Shown: positions 1-10,812, numbered from the stretch's first letter. The stretch is DNA of 64,000 nucleotides from Echinostoma caproni (GCA_900618425.1 UZAN01040246.1:1-64000); one strand, 5' to 3'. Numbers and translations: made by a program. Notes: generated by a model from the sequence alone, not told the origin.

Positions 1-256
1 TTTAGTTTTATCATTGTTGTATACGAATTTTGAATCTAATTTTTATCCCGTTGTGACGATAAACACATTTTTGGCTGAAATGTAGGCAAAGTTGCCTGCA
101 CAAGTCATCTATAATACAATATTACAATAATACAATACTTGTGTAAGCTTATATTTCTTACAGTTCGGTTAAGAATGTACACTGTTCGCCACGCGGAATA
201 AAATATACAGTTCCATATAACACGCAAGGTAAACAATGTCCCTGAAGTTTGTTTTA

Positions 257-870
257 CGTACAGAAATTCTGACCTAGTTCACTTGTGACCTGTTCCTTAT
301 CGGTTAGGAGTCGGGCCAGGGAAGGTACAGGGGATTTTTTATAAATGTTAATACGAAAGGGTAGATGCCGAAATGAGGAGCGTGTGGACGGATGGGAACG
401 ATAAGATGATGGATTGGGATGCAGTGATTTAAGAGGGTCGTCTAGAATCTTGTTGGTAAATTTAACACAGGACTTGATGTGACCATCAATGAGTTCTGTG
501 ATTGGTGAACCGATCGGAATTAATGATACAATACTGATGATCCTGAAAAAAGACGAATTATTTTCAAGTTTTGTTTTAAAAGACCGGGAAACACTAGAGG
601 GGAGCAATAGAGTAGAATGGGTAAAACACATTGGTGAAGTAAAGTAGGCAAGGCTGACTGTGGGGTTTGGAATTGCGTGGGTTTGTGTAACTGAAAAGAT
701 AGGCGTCTCAGTTTTCCCATACAACCGTAAATAGATGTGGACCAATGAAGATTGTCGTCAATGGTGGCACCCAGGTACTGGACTGAGGGCATTCTGGACA
801 TAGGTTTACAGTTAAGTCCGTTGGAAATGAGGATCAGAAAATACTGGAGAGACTCTCTACGCATTCAGAT
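257..870 (-). pseudogene. LINE ORF2 C-terminal fragment (CR1/jockey group)
   Basis: The minus strand reads as the region downstream of the palm domain of a non-LTR retrotransposon ORF2. Visible landmarks are VQYLGATIDDNLHW, CVLPILLYCSPLVFPGLL and, in the next frame, KSCVKFTNKILDDPL followed by a tail ending VPSLARLLTDKEQV. This order (the YLG..ID..L.W motif, the LP.LLYCSP motif, then a terminal region) is typical of LINE C-termini. The first part is open from about 864 to 523 and the second from about 540 to 257, so one frameshift lies near 520-545. The reverse transcriptase core that should lie above 870 is not recognisable, so this is a 5'-truncated copy, the usual result of target-primed reverse transcription. 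Family assignment is from motif style only. Confidence 0.72.
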
Positions 871-1424
871 GTGCTAAAACTGAAACCGGAAGTTTTGGAA
901 AACTGTTGCATTTGGGAAAGGCTTTCAGTGAAATAACCGAATTCCAAAGAAGACTAAGTTGTGTGACACAACATGATATCAACAGAGTTGGAGCAAAAGC
1001 TTCTTAATAAATTCAGAAAAGTGGTGTAGAGATAGAACAGCGCGTTGTAGTAAAACAAAATTCTAAACAGGAGGTTTTGCTGACGACTTGTGGGATGCAA
1101 GAATCTGTCTATCGTTTATCTGTTTAGTGAAGTAACGCGTAACACGTCATCATACGTTTTTTCTGCACAGGACGAAATTCAAGACAACTTCTGTATTGTT
1201 CACAATGACTCACTATTCTCAGACACTGTCAGTTCAGCTTCTTCATAAGAGTCCAACTCTTACGCGTACATGAGGTTCGCAAACCATCGACCTTTCCAGA
1301 ATGGCTTTGTACATCCATTCTCAACCTTCAATTACAGTGTCCAATTAAAAACCACAAGTGATCGAATATTACACCCGGTCGATTTAATCGATATACATTT
1401 CAGATGATTATATGAAAACATCTA

Positions 1425-1760
1425 ACGATCTTGGCTACTTGCCATTCCGTTTGAGTGTGAGTCGTGTTCATTCCTGTATTATTCGACCGTTTCGTAAATG
1501 GCGTTACAATTTTTCTCTCTTACAGATTATCAGTCAACCCTCTCCACGGATCGCCTTCTGTCTGGCTATGGCTATAGCCCGCACCGAAACTCGGCCCACA
1601 TTCGGTGGTTGGGTTTGTCTGTTCGCGGAGGACATCCTGCGCACACACGAGACTAAGCGTATTACAAACGATAAAACGGCTGTTCAGTGTTTCCGACTCA
1701 TTAAAGTTGCTAGTAATAGGTTAACTGTACTTGATATATACTCTTTCTATGATAGATTTC
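1425..1760 (+). repeat. Dispersed repeat R2, copy 1
   Basis: This segment is related to 20,820-21,087 and 55,500-55,790, both on the minus strand. Shared blocks include CCGTTTGAGTGTGAGTCG, a pyrimidine-rich tract ending in CAG near 1527, the CCTCTCCACGGA block near 1540, and ACTCGGCCCAC near 1594. The family is not recognised. The T/C-rich stretch followed by CAG resembles a splice acceptor in all three copies, but no coding sequence follows it. It may be the end of an uncharacterised retroelement. Confidence 0.55.
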
Positions 1761-2799
1761 GTGGCTCACAGAGCAAACGAAGCATGAAATAAAAAGCTAG
1801 GGCGCGCTGTATAAATCCTGCTTAGGTTTCCTTAATAGGGCAAATACAGCGGCCTCATTGAAAATGAGATCTGGGACATCACAAATAGAACGAAACCATA
1901 AAACCCGCTGAGTAGCTGAACAGACAGCTTTTAATCTGTTTTAATCCTCAGTGTCGGTGAAAATGAGTGTCTCGGATTGTGGGTGATGAACCTTTCCTTG
2001 CATCTCACGAAATGCTGCTGCATCGTCATACGTCGTCACAAACGGTCTCTGATGAACAAGTGCTACTCAATGTCTTCATATACCAACAGAGTTTTCACAC
2101 CAAAGTGAAAGGACGAAAACCCAATACCCCGGAGCAATCACTAGGTCGGTGAACCAGTGGCAGTTCACTCAGGACAGTAGACAAAATCCCTGATCCCAAA
2201 TCAACAAACCGTAAACATCCACACATTTATGGTGGTAACAGTCATCATCGCTTTAATTGACCACTGAGGTGTGTTGGACACCGCGAACGTTTGACCCCGT
2301 GCCCTGGGTGTGTCATTCGATGAACTGGACTCCAATGAACTGCGTCTTTCACAAACTGCCCCATTGCCTTATGGGTCAGAGTGAGGCTAGTTGAAGGTTT
2401 CGGTTGAGTTCTCCAACAACATTCACCTGATTTGGCTTTGGAAATCTAGAAGTATCGCATCCACGAGAAAATCATGCAATTTTTTTCATAAATATTATAC
2501 CGTGATTCTTTTGGCCCATACCAATGTGAAATATAATAATGATATTATATAACAACCTATATGATTACTCTGCTATCAAATATCATCTGTTACAGACAAA
2601 TATCGCGAGGATTTAGCTTAATTCTTTTATGTTCAGTAACCATTATCTACAACATGTTGAATACTACAATACTTCCAACGTCCTGAGAATGTTACGGATA
2701 TGTATGTGAACATATGTGATTCACAAAGTAACGATAATTACTCTTCAAACCAATGTTGTTCACAGGTTTCTTACTATTCGAGAAGCCTGTGGTATTATA

Positions 2800-3075
2800 A
2801 CGGTACACGCTTGTCACCGACAATCCGTTATTCGCCAATGGGATTTATTGTATTCGAAGTTGACGATTCAAGTTGACGATGAAGCATTCCAAATAATCTA
2901 CAGGGTGCCACCAAACCCCTCGAAAGCCGTCCGTCAACGNTCAACGTCATCTCGCAACAGCCGAAGCCGTGGCCATTCGTTTATTAAACCCATCGCTTTG
3001 TTGCCAAAAGCGATTTGTACAATCACTCAGATTGCCGTGGCCACAAGGCGACATAAGCCCCAGAGATGGACATGA
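2800..3075 (+). pseudogene. Penelope-like element, C-terminal tail (copy A)
   Basis: Reading the plus strand with one frameshift near 2940 (where the assembly has an N) gives VDDEAFQIIYRVP and then LATAEAVAIRLLNP, CCQKRFVQSL and RLPWP. This matches the region after the GIY-YIG endonuclease domain of Penelope-like elements (H..VD...AF.IIYRV, a RLL..AEA..IR...P.LC.QK motif, and a terminal LPW). Three other copies of the same tail occur here (6,700-6,883, 19,569-19,770, 21,620-21,742). The GIY-YIG domain proper is missing upstream. The tail is followed by a C-rich 3' untranslated stretch and, 189 bases on, a hammerhead-like motif, which is the expected PLE 3' arrangement. Confidence 0.7.
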
Positions 3076-3263
3076 CCTTTCCCATGACCCCGCGACCCTA
3101 ACACGTGTTGACACGTCCACGTTCTAATCGTTTTTTCTAACCGTGTTACGATCACATCCTCCCATCCCACCCTTTCCCAACCACATACCAGAAACAATCA
3201 CAAACCACGAATCACACAGCCATTGACGAACATTTTAATTTTAATTTTGACTATATAACTGTG
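3076..3263 (+). other. PLE copy A 3' untranslated region
   Basis: This non-coding stretch has C-rich patches (CCTCCCATCCCACCC near 3,160) and lies between the PLE tail and the ribozyme-like motif. A similar C-rich stretch precedes the motif at 9,272, which supports treating both as the same part of the same element family. Confidence 0.5.
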
Positions 3264-3300
3264 TTAGCCTGAAGAAGTTGAAAACGAGCTTGTTCGCTAA
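3264..3300 (+). ncRNA. Small hammerhead ribozyme-like motif (PLE 3' end, copy A)
   Basis: The motif contains CTGAAGA (3269-3275), which fits the invariant CUGANGA, and GAAA (3280-3283). The two are joined by only four bases (AGTT), so stem II is essentially absent. Stem III can form between 3283-3288 (AACGAG... starting at the A of GAAA) and 3289-3294 (CTTGTT): six pairs with one G-U and no loop. The cleavage triplet would be UUC with the cut after C3295. Stem I pairs TTAGC (3264-3268) with GCTAA (3296-3300), five perfect pairs. All core bases are present. Small hammerheads with missing stem II and self-complementary stem III are known from Penelope-like elements and are reported to work as dimers. 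Activity here is inferred, not shown. Confidence 0.68.
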
Positions 3301-3854
3301 AACCACTGTGTATTCGAATTTGTTTAAATTACAACTCCCAAACGTACATGACTTCCAAGTTGACCAACCGAATTGATCGAATATCATATCGGGGACAAGA
3401 TATCGCATCAAACAGTCTTGTGTTTGTTTGCTTCGTAACCCCTCGAAAAACGACTTGAACATATCAGAAGTAAGAGGGAAAAGTTTTGATTGTCAAGTTT
3501 ATTGATGTGACTACGATTTTGTGGTGCTCGACTGCGTGGGCGCGTGTCCGTCTGTGTTCGGGTGGGCGTATGTGGGAACGTATGTGCTCAAAATTGATTC
3601 AAGTGAGTATTGGCTTCGAGCCGAGTGGTGGTTGAATTTTCAACTATACGTAAATCATAAAGTTGATTTTATTTTTTTCGAAATAAGGCAAAATAAAATT
3701 TAATAAAGCAGGTGTCAGTTAGTGTTCCTCTGTGTATATTCCGAATCATTTTCGAAAAATGCGGGTGTTGTGCTCGTGGTGACAGTTTCTGCTTTCTACT
3801 CAACAAGAATGCGAAAACACAAGGTTCCGGTGCAATTGTTTGAATCGGCCTTTA

Positions 3855-4036
3855 TTCCGTTTGTATTTCCTTTTATTAAACACACAACGATATAATTTTC
3901 AGGATGAGGAAAGCGGTCAATCAAGGGCTGCTGTAAAACACACCAAATGGGCGAATTCAATGGGGCGATGTTGGGAATCGAACACCCGTCCTCTGGAATG
4001 ATAATTTGTTGACATTGCCACCGGGCCACCACCGAA
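3855..4036 (-). mobile_element. tRNA-derived SINE (family B, copy 1)
   Basis: On the minus strand a tRNA-like head begins GGTGGCCCGGTGGCAATG (A-box-like, about 4018-4033) and carries a B-box-like GGTGTTCGATTCC (3974-3986), followed by a non-tRNA body. It ends in an A-rich, AATAAA-like stretch near 3870. The copy at 6,430-6,590 has the same order of blocks: head, B box, TTTCCCC-like body patch and A-rich end. This is the normal anatomy of a Pol III-transcribed SINE mobilised by a partner LINE. Neither copy shows a clear target-site duplication. Confidence 0.62.
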
Positions 4037-4039
4037 GAA

Positions 4040-6000
4040 GCACAAGCGTGCGATTCCAGTAATGTGACCCATTCGTTTCAAAAAGATTAAATGTTGTCAT
4101 CCGAATCATTTCTTTTTGTAATTTTTTTGTGGTTAAACCAAAAAATGTTGCAGAGCAAACATTCTTTTTTCAAGTTACCAAGGAATTTTGAAATTATGTA
4201 AAATCTTTCACTTCATTAATCAGCAGTTATTTGAGATATGGCAAATGAAAATTATTATGTGGAAAGTTAACGCCGAATGAAATATCTGGTGTGTGGACGG
4301 TGAGCGTCTGAATGTGTTTCTGAAATAGTATTTTCCTATCCATTACGATGTTTGTCATTAGGTAGGTTTGTAGTAATCCGCTGTGGGGTCCCACCAGTAA
4401 TTGGAAGTATTTTTCACAAGGCCGGAGCAATGGCACGGGAGTAGTATAAGTGGTGGAGGCGTACACACGAATCCTTACATTAACAATCAACTCTTGAAAA
4501 ATATAATGTATTCCTAATCGTAATGGCAGCTTTCTATCCTCACAGAATGTGTTCTGAACATTCAAGCACCATGATAAGTTATGCTACCTTGGGATGCTAA
4601 GATAAATTATCCCCTTTGTTGTTTTGGATTCGTGGTTATCACAAAGAAGGAGGAACCTGTCAGATAAAATACTATATGAATCTTCGGTGAGCAAGTAAAA
4701 CACAACAATCTGGCTCTTTCTAAACATTCTTTGCTTGACTGAAACCTCTATAGAAGTAGCCAGTTACATCCTGAAACTTGGCAGATAATGGACGTAAAAG
4801 GAATGAGAAATGCCGAAAGAAACAGGTAAGAGACGGGGAAACCTAAATTTGCAGAACGCCAGATGTAACAGGGCTAGTTGAATATTGCTTACCGTGCAGG
4901 CACGTGAAATCATTCCAATCTACAGAGTAACCGTGACACAAACTGCAAATATTTTAATTCATCCCGACTGGAGTAGGCAAACTGAACATTACCGATCGAT
5001 CAAACTACGAAAACCGCTTTTGCATTGTGCGTGCCCGCTATTCTGACGGTTGAACAAGTCTTGTCTAGAGTGGAGATTATCCAGTGAGCAAGCTGAGAAA
5101 CGGTATGAAGTGGGGAGCGCAAACAACGATATGCTAATCAATGCATTTTGTCTTCAGTGGATTCTGTGACAACCCATTGTTACAAGAAGTTTTCAAATAA
5201 TTTGAGGATAAGTAACGCGCAGTCAATGGGACCATTAGTATCGGGATATTTTGGGATACAGGTATTATCCTGGTTAGCCTTTAGGTGTTAGAGATTTTCT
5301 CGGCTGTTAGATAGCCATTGAAATTGTTACGTCTTAGAAACGATAGGATGAACGCACGTTGATGGATCACCGTGGATGATTCTCAAGTATACCAGTGGGT
5401 GCAAACATTGAAAAAAAATGCCATAAAAATGTTTGAGGTATCATGACTACCACTTCTGCGAACATGGAGAGGTTTGAGACTAAGGCTTACTGATTACTTC
5501 GGTCGCGGTCGGGATACTCCACAGCACTCCTGTTACATCTTTCCTTCAAACTTTAGAATGAAAATGGAACGCGCCTGAAACGTTCAACGACTGGTTTGAC
5601 GCAATCTACCATGAAAAAACCTGGATCTGTATTAGCCTTAAAAGTCCAATTTTCAAGAAATCCAGGCTAATGGAACAAACCACTATTGGATTTGCGCCTG
5701 ATCATACGGTCAATGGCCCCGGTTACTCAGAGAAACAAGTGCACTAATACATGCACCATAAGTCGTATTTTCGGACACTCTGTGATGTAACCAAAAACAC
5801 AATTGGTTCGAATGGGAATCAGGCTGCGTCTAATAGTCTGTTGACTGTGATACTAATAATTTTGACCGCACTATTTCTGCTACTACATTGTGTTCAAATG
5901 GTTAACAAAACCCAATGGAACATATGGATCTAATAGTGAATTTGACCAGGCAAGTCAGAAGACATGCACTGCGAGGTGCCTTCTTTGGAATAGGTTTAGC
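4040..6000. other. Unannotated AT-rich stretch
   Basis: I read both strands and saw no recognisable protein motif, RNA gene or repeat shared with the rest of the window. ORFs here are short and have no family signature. Confidence 0.5.
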
Positions 6001-6186
6001 AGTCCCGTGCGTGTAGCATTGAACAAGACGGACAAATGAAGTGAATTCAGTTAAGCCGCGTGTCTTCGCGGTGCATATGATTGGTTATGGCCAGGATAGT
6101 CCAAGGTCTTATGAAAGATTTCATAATGAAACTAGAAAAAAACTAGGAATCGGACAAGAAATCAGAGTCGAACATCTATCCATCGG

Positions 6187-6883
6187 GTGTCTAAAAAGGG
6201 TATTCACATCTCTTTGCCACAAAGCGCAGTCAACATCTCTTCTTATCACACAGCATGTAAAAAGCGCTTTACAAAGAAAGTACCATGCTGCCGCATTGCC
6301 TCTCCATCTAGTCACATGGTGTTTTGCCTTCTCCTATGCAAACATAGCCACTCAGTCGAGTCAACCGCCCGTTGCGTTTGCGCCTTCTGCTGCAGCTGCA
6401 ACGAAGCATACATGTCTTCTTCTTAATTTTACTTCCTTTTTATTGAATGCACAGTGATATCCTTTTCAGGAAGGGGAAAGCGGCCAGTCAAAGGGCTGCC
6501 ATGGGGAAAGTCAGGCGATCGTGGTGGGGTTCGAATACACATCCCCCGAGGTGACAATTTGATGACGTTACCACCGGGCCATCGCGTCAAAAACAGACCG
6601 ATCACTGCGATCTGGAATAGCAAGACACATCCCTATGTATGTACGTGAATCTGTGACTCAGCCTGCGCCACAGATTCTGACTGTATTAGTTGGATTGGCT
6701 TCGGCCGTCGCGCACCACTTGGTTCAAAGCGATCACAAGGTAGACCTTGCAAAAGTGCTCTCGGTTTTGTTACGCCATCGCGAAAAGTACCCACGAAGGA
6801 TACTCGAAGCATCATCGAACGCTCACAACAAACCCAAGTTGCGTTCAAAAGCGTATGACGCGTTCACCCTTGGCCTAGCCTGA
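6187..6883 (+). pseudogene. Penelope-like element GIY-YIG and tail, split by a SINE (copy B)
   Basis: The plus strand from about 6187 reads CKKRFTKKVPCCRIASPS and then CVCAFCCSCNEAYM. This is the PLE linker and the start of the GIY-YIG domain (the C.C...Y pattern just before the YIG residues). The reading is then broken by a minus-strand SINE (6,430-6,590). It resumes with YVRESV, SAVAHHLVQSDHKVDLAKVL and a tail ending AFTLGLA at 6883, which corresponds to the final F.L.LP of the family. So the SINE landed inside the GIY-YIG coding region. Several codons of the domain, including the second half of the YIG motif, are lost or unreadable. The reverse transcriptase is not visible upstream. The tail is followed 128 bases later by a degenerate hammerhead-like motif. 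Confidence 0.66.
6430..6590 (-). mobile_element. tRNA-derived SINE (family B, copy 2)
   Basis: This is a sister of the SINE at 3,855-4,036. On the minus strand it has the A-box-like GATGGCCCGGTGGTAACG (about 6570-6583 on the plus coordinates), a B-box-like GTGTATTCGAACCCC (6526-6540), then CATGGCAGCCCTTTGACTGG and an A-rich 3' end near 6440. It interrupts the PLE coding region at 6,187-6,883 in the opposite orientation, so it is younger than that PLE copy. Confidence 0.65.
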
Positions 6884-7009
6884 ATCTAATTAATCACGTG
6901 CATCACACATACACTCACGGACATAAGCACATGCAAGGACACACGATAAAACCTAACTGGATTCTTTAATTCATTTCAGTATTTTTATCTTGTTGAATGT
7001 TATACGTAA

Positions 7010-7046
7010 GCAACCGAAGAAATAATATGAAAAGAATTCCTCTCGT
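7010..7046 (+). ncRNA. Degenerate hammerhead-like motif (PLE copy B)
   Basis: CCGAAGA (7014-7020) differs from CUGANGA by one base. GAAA follows at 7029-7032 after an 8-base AT linker. Stem III can form between 7032-7036 and 7037-7041 with one mismatch, giving a CUC cleavage triplet ending at 7042. Stem I is poor. The position, shortly after the end of the PLE tail, matches copy A, and this is the main reason for calling it. It is probably inactive. Confidence 0.35.
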
Positions 7047-7049
7047 AGT

Positions 7050-8620
7050 GTTTGTCTTATGACTTTTTCTGTTCAAAAATCAACGAGCGTTCTATATGCC
7101 CCTGTTTCTTTATTCTGGTCTTAATGGCTTTACGTTTTCCGGCTAATAAACCATTCTGGGCAGCCGTTTGTATAGGAGCAATAATTTCTAACTTGTCAAC
7201 CATGCACACCTTCCTTAACCTTTTAACTATAGTTCGATATTCCTAATCGGTTTTGATCAGCAGACAGCTATGCAAATCAGGGTATTATCCATTTCTCGTA
7301 GCCTTCCATGTATCCATAACTAAAATAAGTTATATTTTATTAATATCCATGCGTGATCCCATAATTTGGCCCGCGAGCTGTAGCAAGTGACAGCTGGATG
7401 TTGGCAGTTCAGAAAAGGCACATGAAACGCCGTTTAAGGAGGTGGGGATTTGTCATTTTTGCGATAAAACCACGTTGCGTCACTTTCCTCACTGTTTTGC
7501 TTTTGAAAATGTGAGACAGCTCTCCTGGAATTGTTCACAGTGCTGATTTAAGCTAGCGTGTATCAATTGCCAACAAATGAACGCGTGGCCATACGATTGG
7601 AAGAGGAAGCGCACTCTGATCATGTGGTTTATTTGTAACGAGTCCCAACAATTTCCAATTTATACTCACAAGTGGCCGATACGAGATAGTCTGTTATTAA
7701 AAAGCCATCCACTCTAATTGCACAAGTCCATGTAATAGAAGAATGTCCGATACACTGTGTGTTGAATATATAGCATACTGTTTACAGTTTGCTGGACTGT
7801 GCTCATTGAGTTCAAGGTTTGATGTTGACTATCCAGAATAGTATTGCTGCATGTTTGTCCAAAGGTAACCAGCCCGAACGAGGGTAAATATTCGGGCGTG
7901 AAACGATGCACAAGTATCATGCCCTTGGCTACCACCTCAACCAATGATGAAAGATATGTAAAAACGTTACCAATCTCCGTGAACAGGCCAAATGGAATTC
8001 TGTTCATCCGAGCTACAGGAACCGATTATCAGCACTTTTTCAAAACCGAAAAGCTATATCCCTTCTTCTCCGCCAATAAGTCATCCTAAACTCTGCTTAC
8101 TATATGACTGCTTTATCCACTGAGAACAAACTACAATCTGGGTATTCTGGTATTTTGTTTTATAAAAACATCAAACTTGCTGTCTTGTAAGCAACTTATC
8201 TTATCACCTTGTCGCCTGGACTTCATATACCTGCTGCATATCAATGAACGCTTCGGTTATCCATTTAAGGTGAAAGTCGGCATTCAGCCAGCCTCCATCC
8301 ATGTTTGAAACTGTTTTGAATCTAAAGAATGAAACTACTTGATTCTTCGAATAGTCCAATGCTTATATCATATATCGTAACTCCTTAGAATGTACTAATA
8401 TGTTGTCCATCAGAGCTGAAATGAATCTTTAGTTAACTACAAGGAATCCGACGGTTTTGCATAGATCTTTGATGGACGACCTGATCGCCATTTGATAGGT
8501 GTGCTTTGCTTGATATTCGAAAGGTGTTTTGCACAGCTCAAATGCATGTGAAGCTAATCATTTAAAGTTTCGGCTTATATTTTTGTGCCACTTACAACAT
8601 ACACCCCTGGTAAATCAATA
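7050..8620. other. Unannotated stretch
   Basis: No motif or shared repeat was found. Short ORFs on both strands have no recognisable domain. Confidence 0.45.
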
Positions 8621-8829
8621 AGTCATGCGTGATTTTTCTTTGCGCGCTATCTAACACAGCTTTTGTGCGCTCGTCTCTCTTGAGGTATTTTCATGTCTAT
8701 TTTCAAAACACTGAGAACCAATTGCCAAGTCTCTTAAACACCGTTGATCGTCTAATACTCTTTTGTTATGCGTATTTGGGTCCACTTTATGGAATCGAAA
8801 TTGATCCTGAGCTTCCCCTTCGTCGACAT

Positions 8830-9062
8830 TGTCAAACGTCGGTTCTTCAAGGAGTGCTCTCCATATATTTTGTAAGTGCACCGGACACAAATCACATTTG
8901 GGACGAGAATCACCGGCGTTTAACTATAAGCTTGAATCTATCAGGTTGTTTCTGTCGGGTTTGCAATACAAAAGTTCTATGCGGATCACCCATAAAAACA
9001 CAATTGATGCAGTAAAACAAAGAATCAATCCAAACAACGATTTCCAACACCTCCTTTTTCCT
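8830..9062 (-). repeat. LTR-like repeat, 3' side of the gypsy element
   Basis: This segment is a direct repeat of 13,130-13,345. Shared blocks in order are AAGTGCACCGGACACAAATC, CACATTTGG, GGCGTT, AACTATAAGCTTGA/AATATAAACTTGA, CATAAAAACACAATTGATGC and AATCAATCCAAA. The pair brackets the minus-strand gypsy coding remains (9,480-13,130), as LTRs would. The copies differ by many substitutions, and the similarity may run weakly into the start of gag. I could not define exact termini, a primer binding site or a target-site duplication. An alternative is that this is the 5' end of a second truncated gypsy copy. Confidence 0.55.
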
Positions 9063-9109
9063 TTAATTCATAGCAGATTCCCATAAGAATACCAAAGCCG
9101 AAAATTCAG

Positions 9110-9271
9110 AATCGACCGTTGTCCTCCCCCCTCTCCTTCGCCCACTTTCCCCATTTTATCCACTCGCTCTGATTAAACTTGATAGACATTTTTGTATTTT
9201 CATACTTAACCTCTATGGACCAATCACATTTATTTCTGCATTAGATATAAGCACGCACACGTAACTGTAAA
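9110..9271 (+). repeat. PLE 3' untranslated fragment
   Basis: A C-rich stretch (CCTCCCCCCTCTCCTTCGCC near 9,122) is followed by an AT-rich stretch that leads into a hammerhead-like core. The same order is seen at 3,120-3,300. No PLE coding tail precedes it. It is therefore a short PLE end piece lying between the gypsy integrase end and the LTR-like repeat, probably inserted there. Confidence 0.45.
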
Positions 9272-9309
9272 GGCCTGAAGACGAAGTTACGGAAACAAGC
9301 TTGTTCGCT
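9272..9309 (+). ncRNA. Small hammerhead ribozyme-like motif with complete core
   Basis: CTGAAGA (9275-9281) and GAAA (9292-9295) are both intact. Between them C9282-G9283 pairs with C9290-G9291, closing a six-base loop (AAGTTA) and giving a two-pair stem II. ACAAG (9295-9299) and CTTGT (9300-9304) are perfectly self-complementary and form stem III without a loop. Stem I is the weak point. If T9305 is the base before the cut, GGC and the downstream bases do not pair. If T9305 is an extra base, GGC (9272-9274) pairs with GCT (9307-9309). Related to the motif at 3,264-3,300, with the same flanking GCTTGTTCGCTA. Confidence 0.6.
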
Positions 9310-9489
9310 ATATTATTTGGCTTTTGACATCCTTCTTCTTTTGAAAGATTTTCATTATGATTGTGATTGGTATATCCGTCCGCCTCCTGTTCGGGATAGA
9401 AATTGTGCTGCCATGCCCGTCATTGGTGTTTCTCGCTGCGGTTCTTGTACACTGAACAACATCTTCCTGCGCAGTATTCGGATCTTATG

Positions 9490-9830
9490 TTTTTGCGTCT
9501 TCGTCACCAATCTCTTTCATTTTAATCAAATGAACTCTATTTCTCCGTATTACCCGTTAACCACAGCGTACTATGTACGATTGTTTCGTTGCTCGCAGTA
9601 TCACTTCTCCCTTCACCTATACCTTCTCCCTGGGTTCCAATGGTTGTATCCAAACCGTGTCTCCTGATCTGAGTGAGCACATAGGTTTACTGCGGCAGTC
9701 GTAATACCTCTTAGATAGAGCCATACGCTTTTTAGGCTTGACTGTATGACTGTTGATGGTGTAGTCTTCGGTTGTAGTAACTGGTTGCAAATGGGTAGAA
9801 CCGTGCATGTGCGTCTGCCAAATAAAAGTT
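9490..9830 (-). pseudogene. Gypsy integrase C-terminal region
   Basis: The minus strand reads SKRYYDCRSKPMCSLRSGDT, then VWIQPLEPREKV and, further down with frame loss, a stretch starting WVKGEVI and RVIRRNRVHL. The pattern (YYD...LRPGD.V.....PR..W..G.V, ending in a R.NR.HL) is the standard C-terminal integrase region of gypsy elements. It follows the catalytic core directly. Confidence 0.7.
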
Positions 9831-10531
9831 AGCTCGGACTGGTTCCCATGTTGACCAACGGTATGTCTCTTAACTCGAGCAGAGCCATTAGTGGGTCGCT
9901 ACCATCCGCATGGCACTTCATAATAAGCTTTTTTGCCTGTTTGACAGCGCTTTGAGTTTTGCTATTGGACTGACTGTGATAGGAGCTAGTAACGTGGTGA
10001 TCAAGGTGCCACCTTTCACTGAATTTATGTAATTCGGTTCTACTAAATTGGAGACCGCCATCGGAAATCACCTGAAGTGGTATTCCGTGTCGTGCAAAAT
10101 GAACGCGCAACTTATCAATGATCTTTGCTTATGTGCTAAATGGCAGTAAATCCACTTCGAAGAAGTTACTGTAGTATACAAAAGTTATCAAGTAGTTCTC
10201 TTTCCCGTAATATAAAATATCCAACGCTACCATCTGCCATGGTCTATCTGGTATTTCGCGCATATTCATCGGTTCCTTCGTTTGTCGCTGATCAAACTGC
10301 CTGCAGATTTCACATTTGGTAATCAACTGTTTTATCTTTTCTGACATACCCGGCCAATAACGTCTCCCTGGCGCGACTGTGGCATCCGTTGGTACTGGCA
10401 TGTGAGCAATGTATCAAACGCATTACGTTTAATTGGATTGCCTTCGGCACCAGCCGCCTTTCACCACGAAAATTCAGTTCATCGGTAACGGTTAGTATAT
10501 CTCGGAATTTGAAGTAGGGCAATATGTCCAA
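9829..10531 (-). pseudogene. Gypsy integrase: zinc-binding domain and catalytic core
   Basis: The first part (10,531-10,310) contains an H2C2 zinc-binding pattern ending CEICRQFDQRQTKEP, shared with an overlapping ORF. The DDE core starts with WQMVALDILYYGKENYL (first Asp) and continues with HGIPLQVISDGGLQFSRTEL (second Asp) and SNSKTQSAVKQAKK. In the family the last motif holds the catalytic Glu. Here the codon at 9952-9954 reads Gln, so the third catalytic residue is lost. Two frame breaks, near 10,310 and 10,120, split the domain into three readable pieces. It would have inserted the cDNA copy into the genome. Confidence 0.82.
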
Positions 10532-10812
10532 CGAAATGGTATTTTGTTTTCTAGCCTACCGCGAGTAATAAATCCTTTGAGTTCTTGCATGCTCGGATGG
10601 TCAATAGTAGCATTTCGTATGTGAAACATTTGGAATTGTGTCGCCTGCAATTTTCACGCAATGCAATGTTTGTTCCTGTCCTGTTTCGGGCAATGTGTCC
10701 GCCACAAACATGCATTTATCTTGTTCGTGATGCAGTTCATACTTGTATTACTGTAGACGTATTAACATCAATTGTCTCCTCCTGAGTGCTCAGTTGAGTA
10801 GTTTATCCACAA

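Noticed and set aside
5570..5605. CCTGAAACGTTC, resembling a hammerhead core half
   Set aside because: No CUGANGA half or stem II lies at a usable distance.
8629..9015. 128-codon plus-strand ORF
   Set aside because: It is a shadow of the minus-strand LTR-like repeat; no family motif in this frame.
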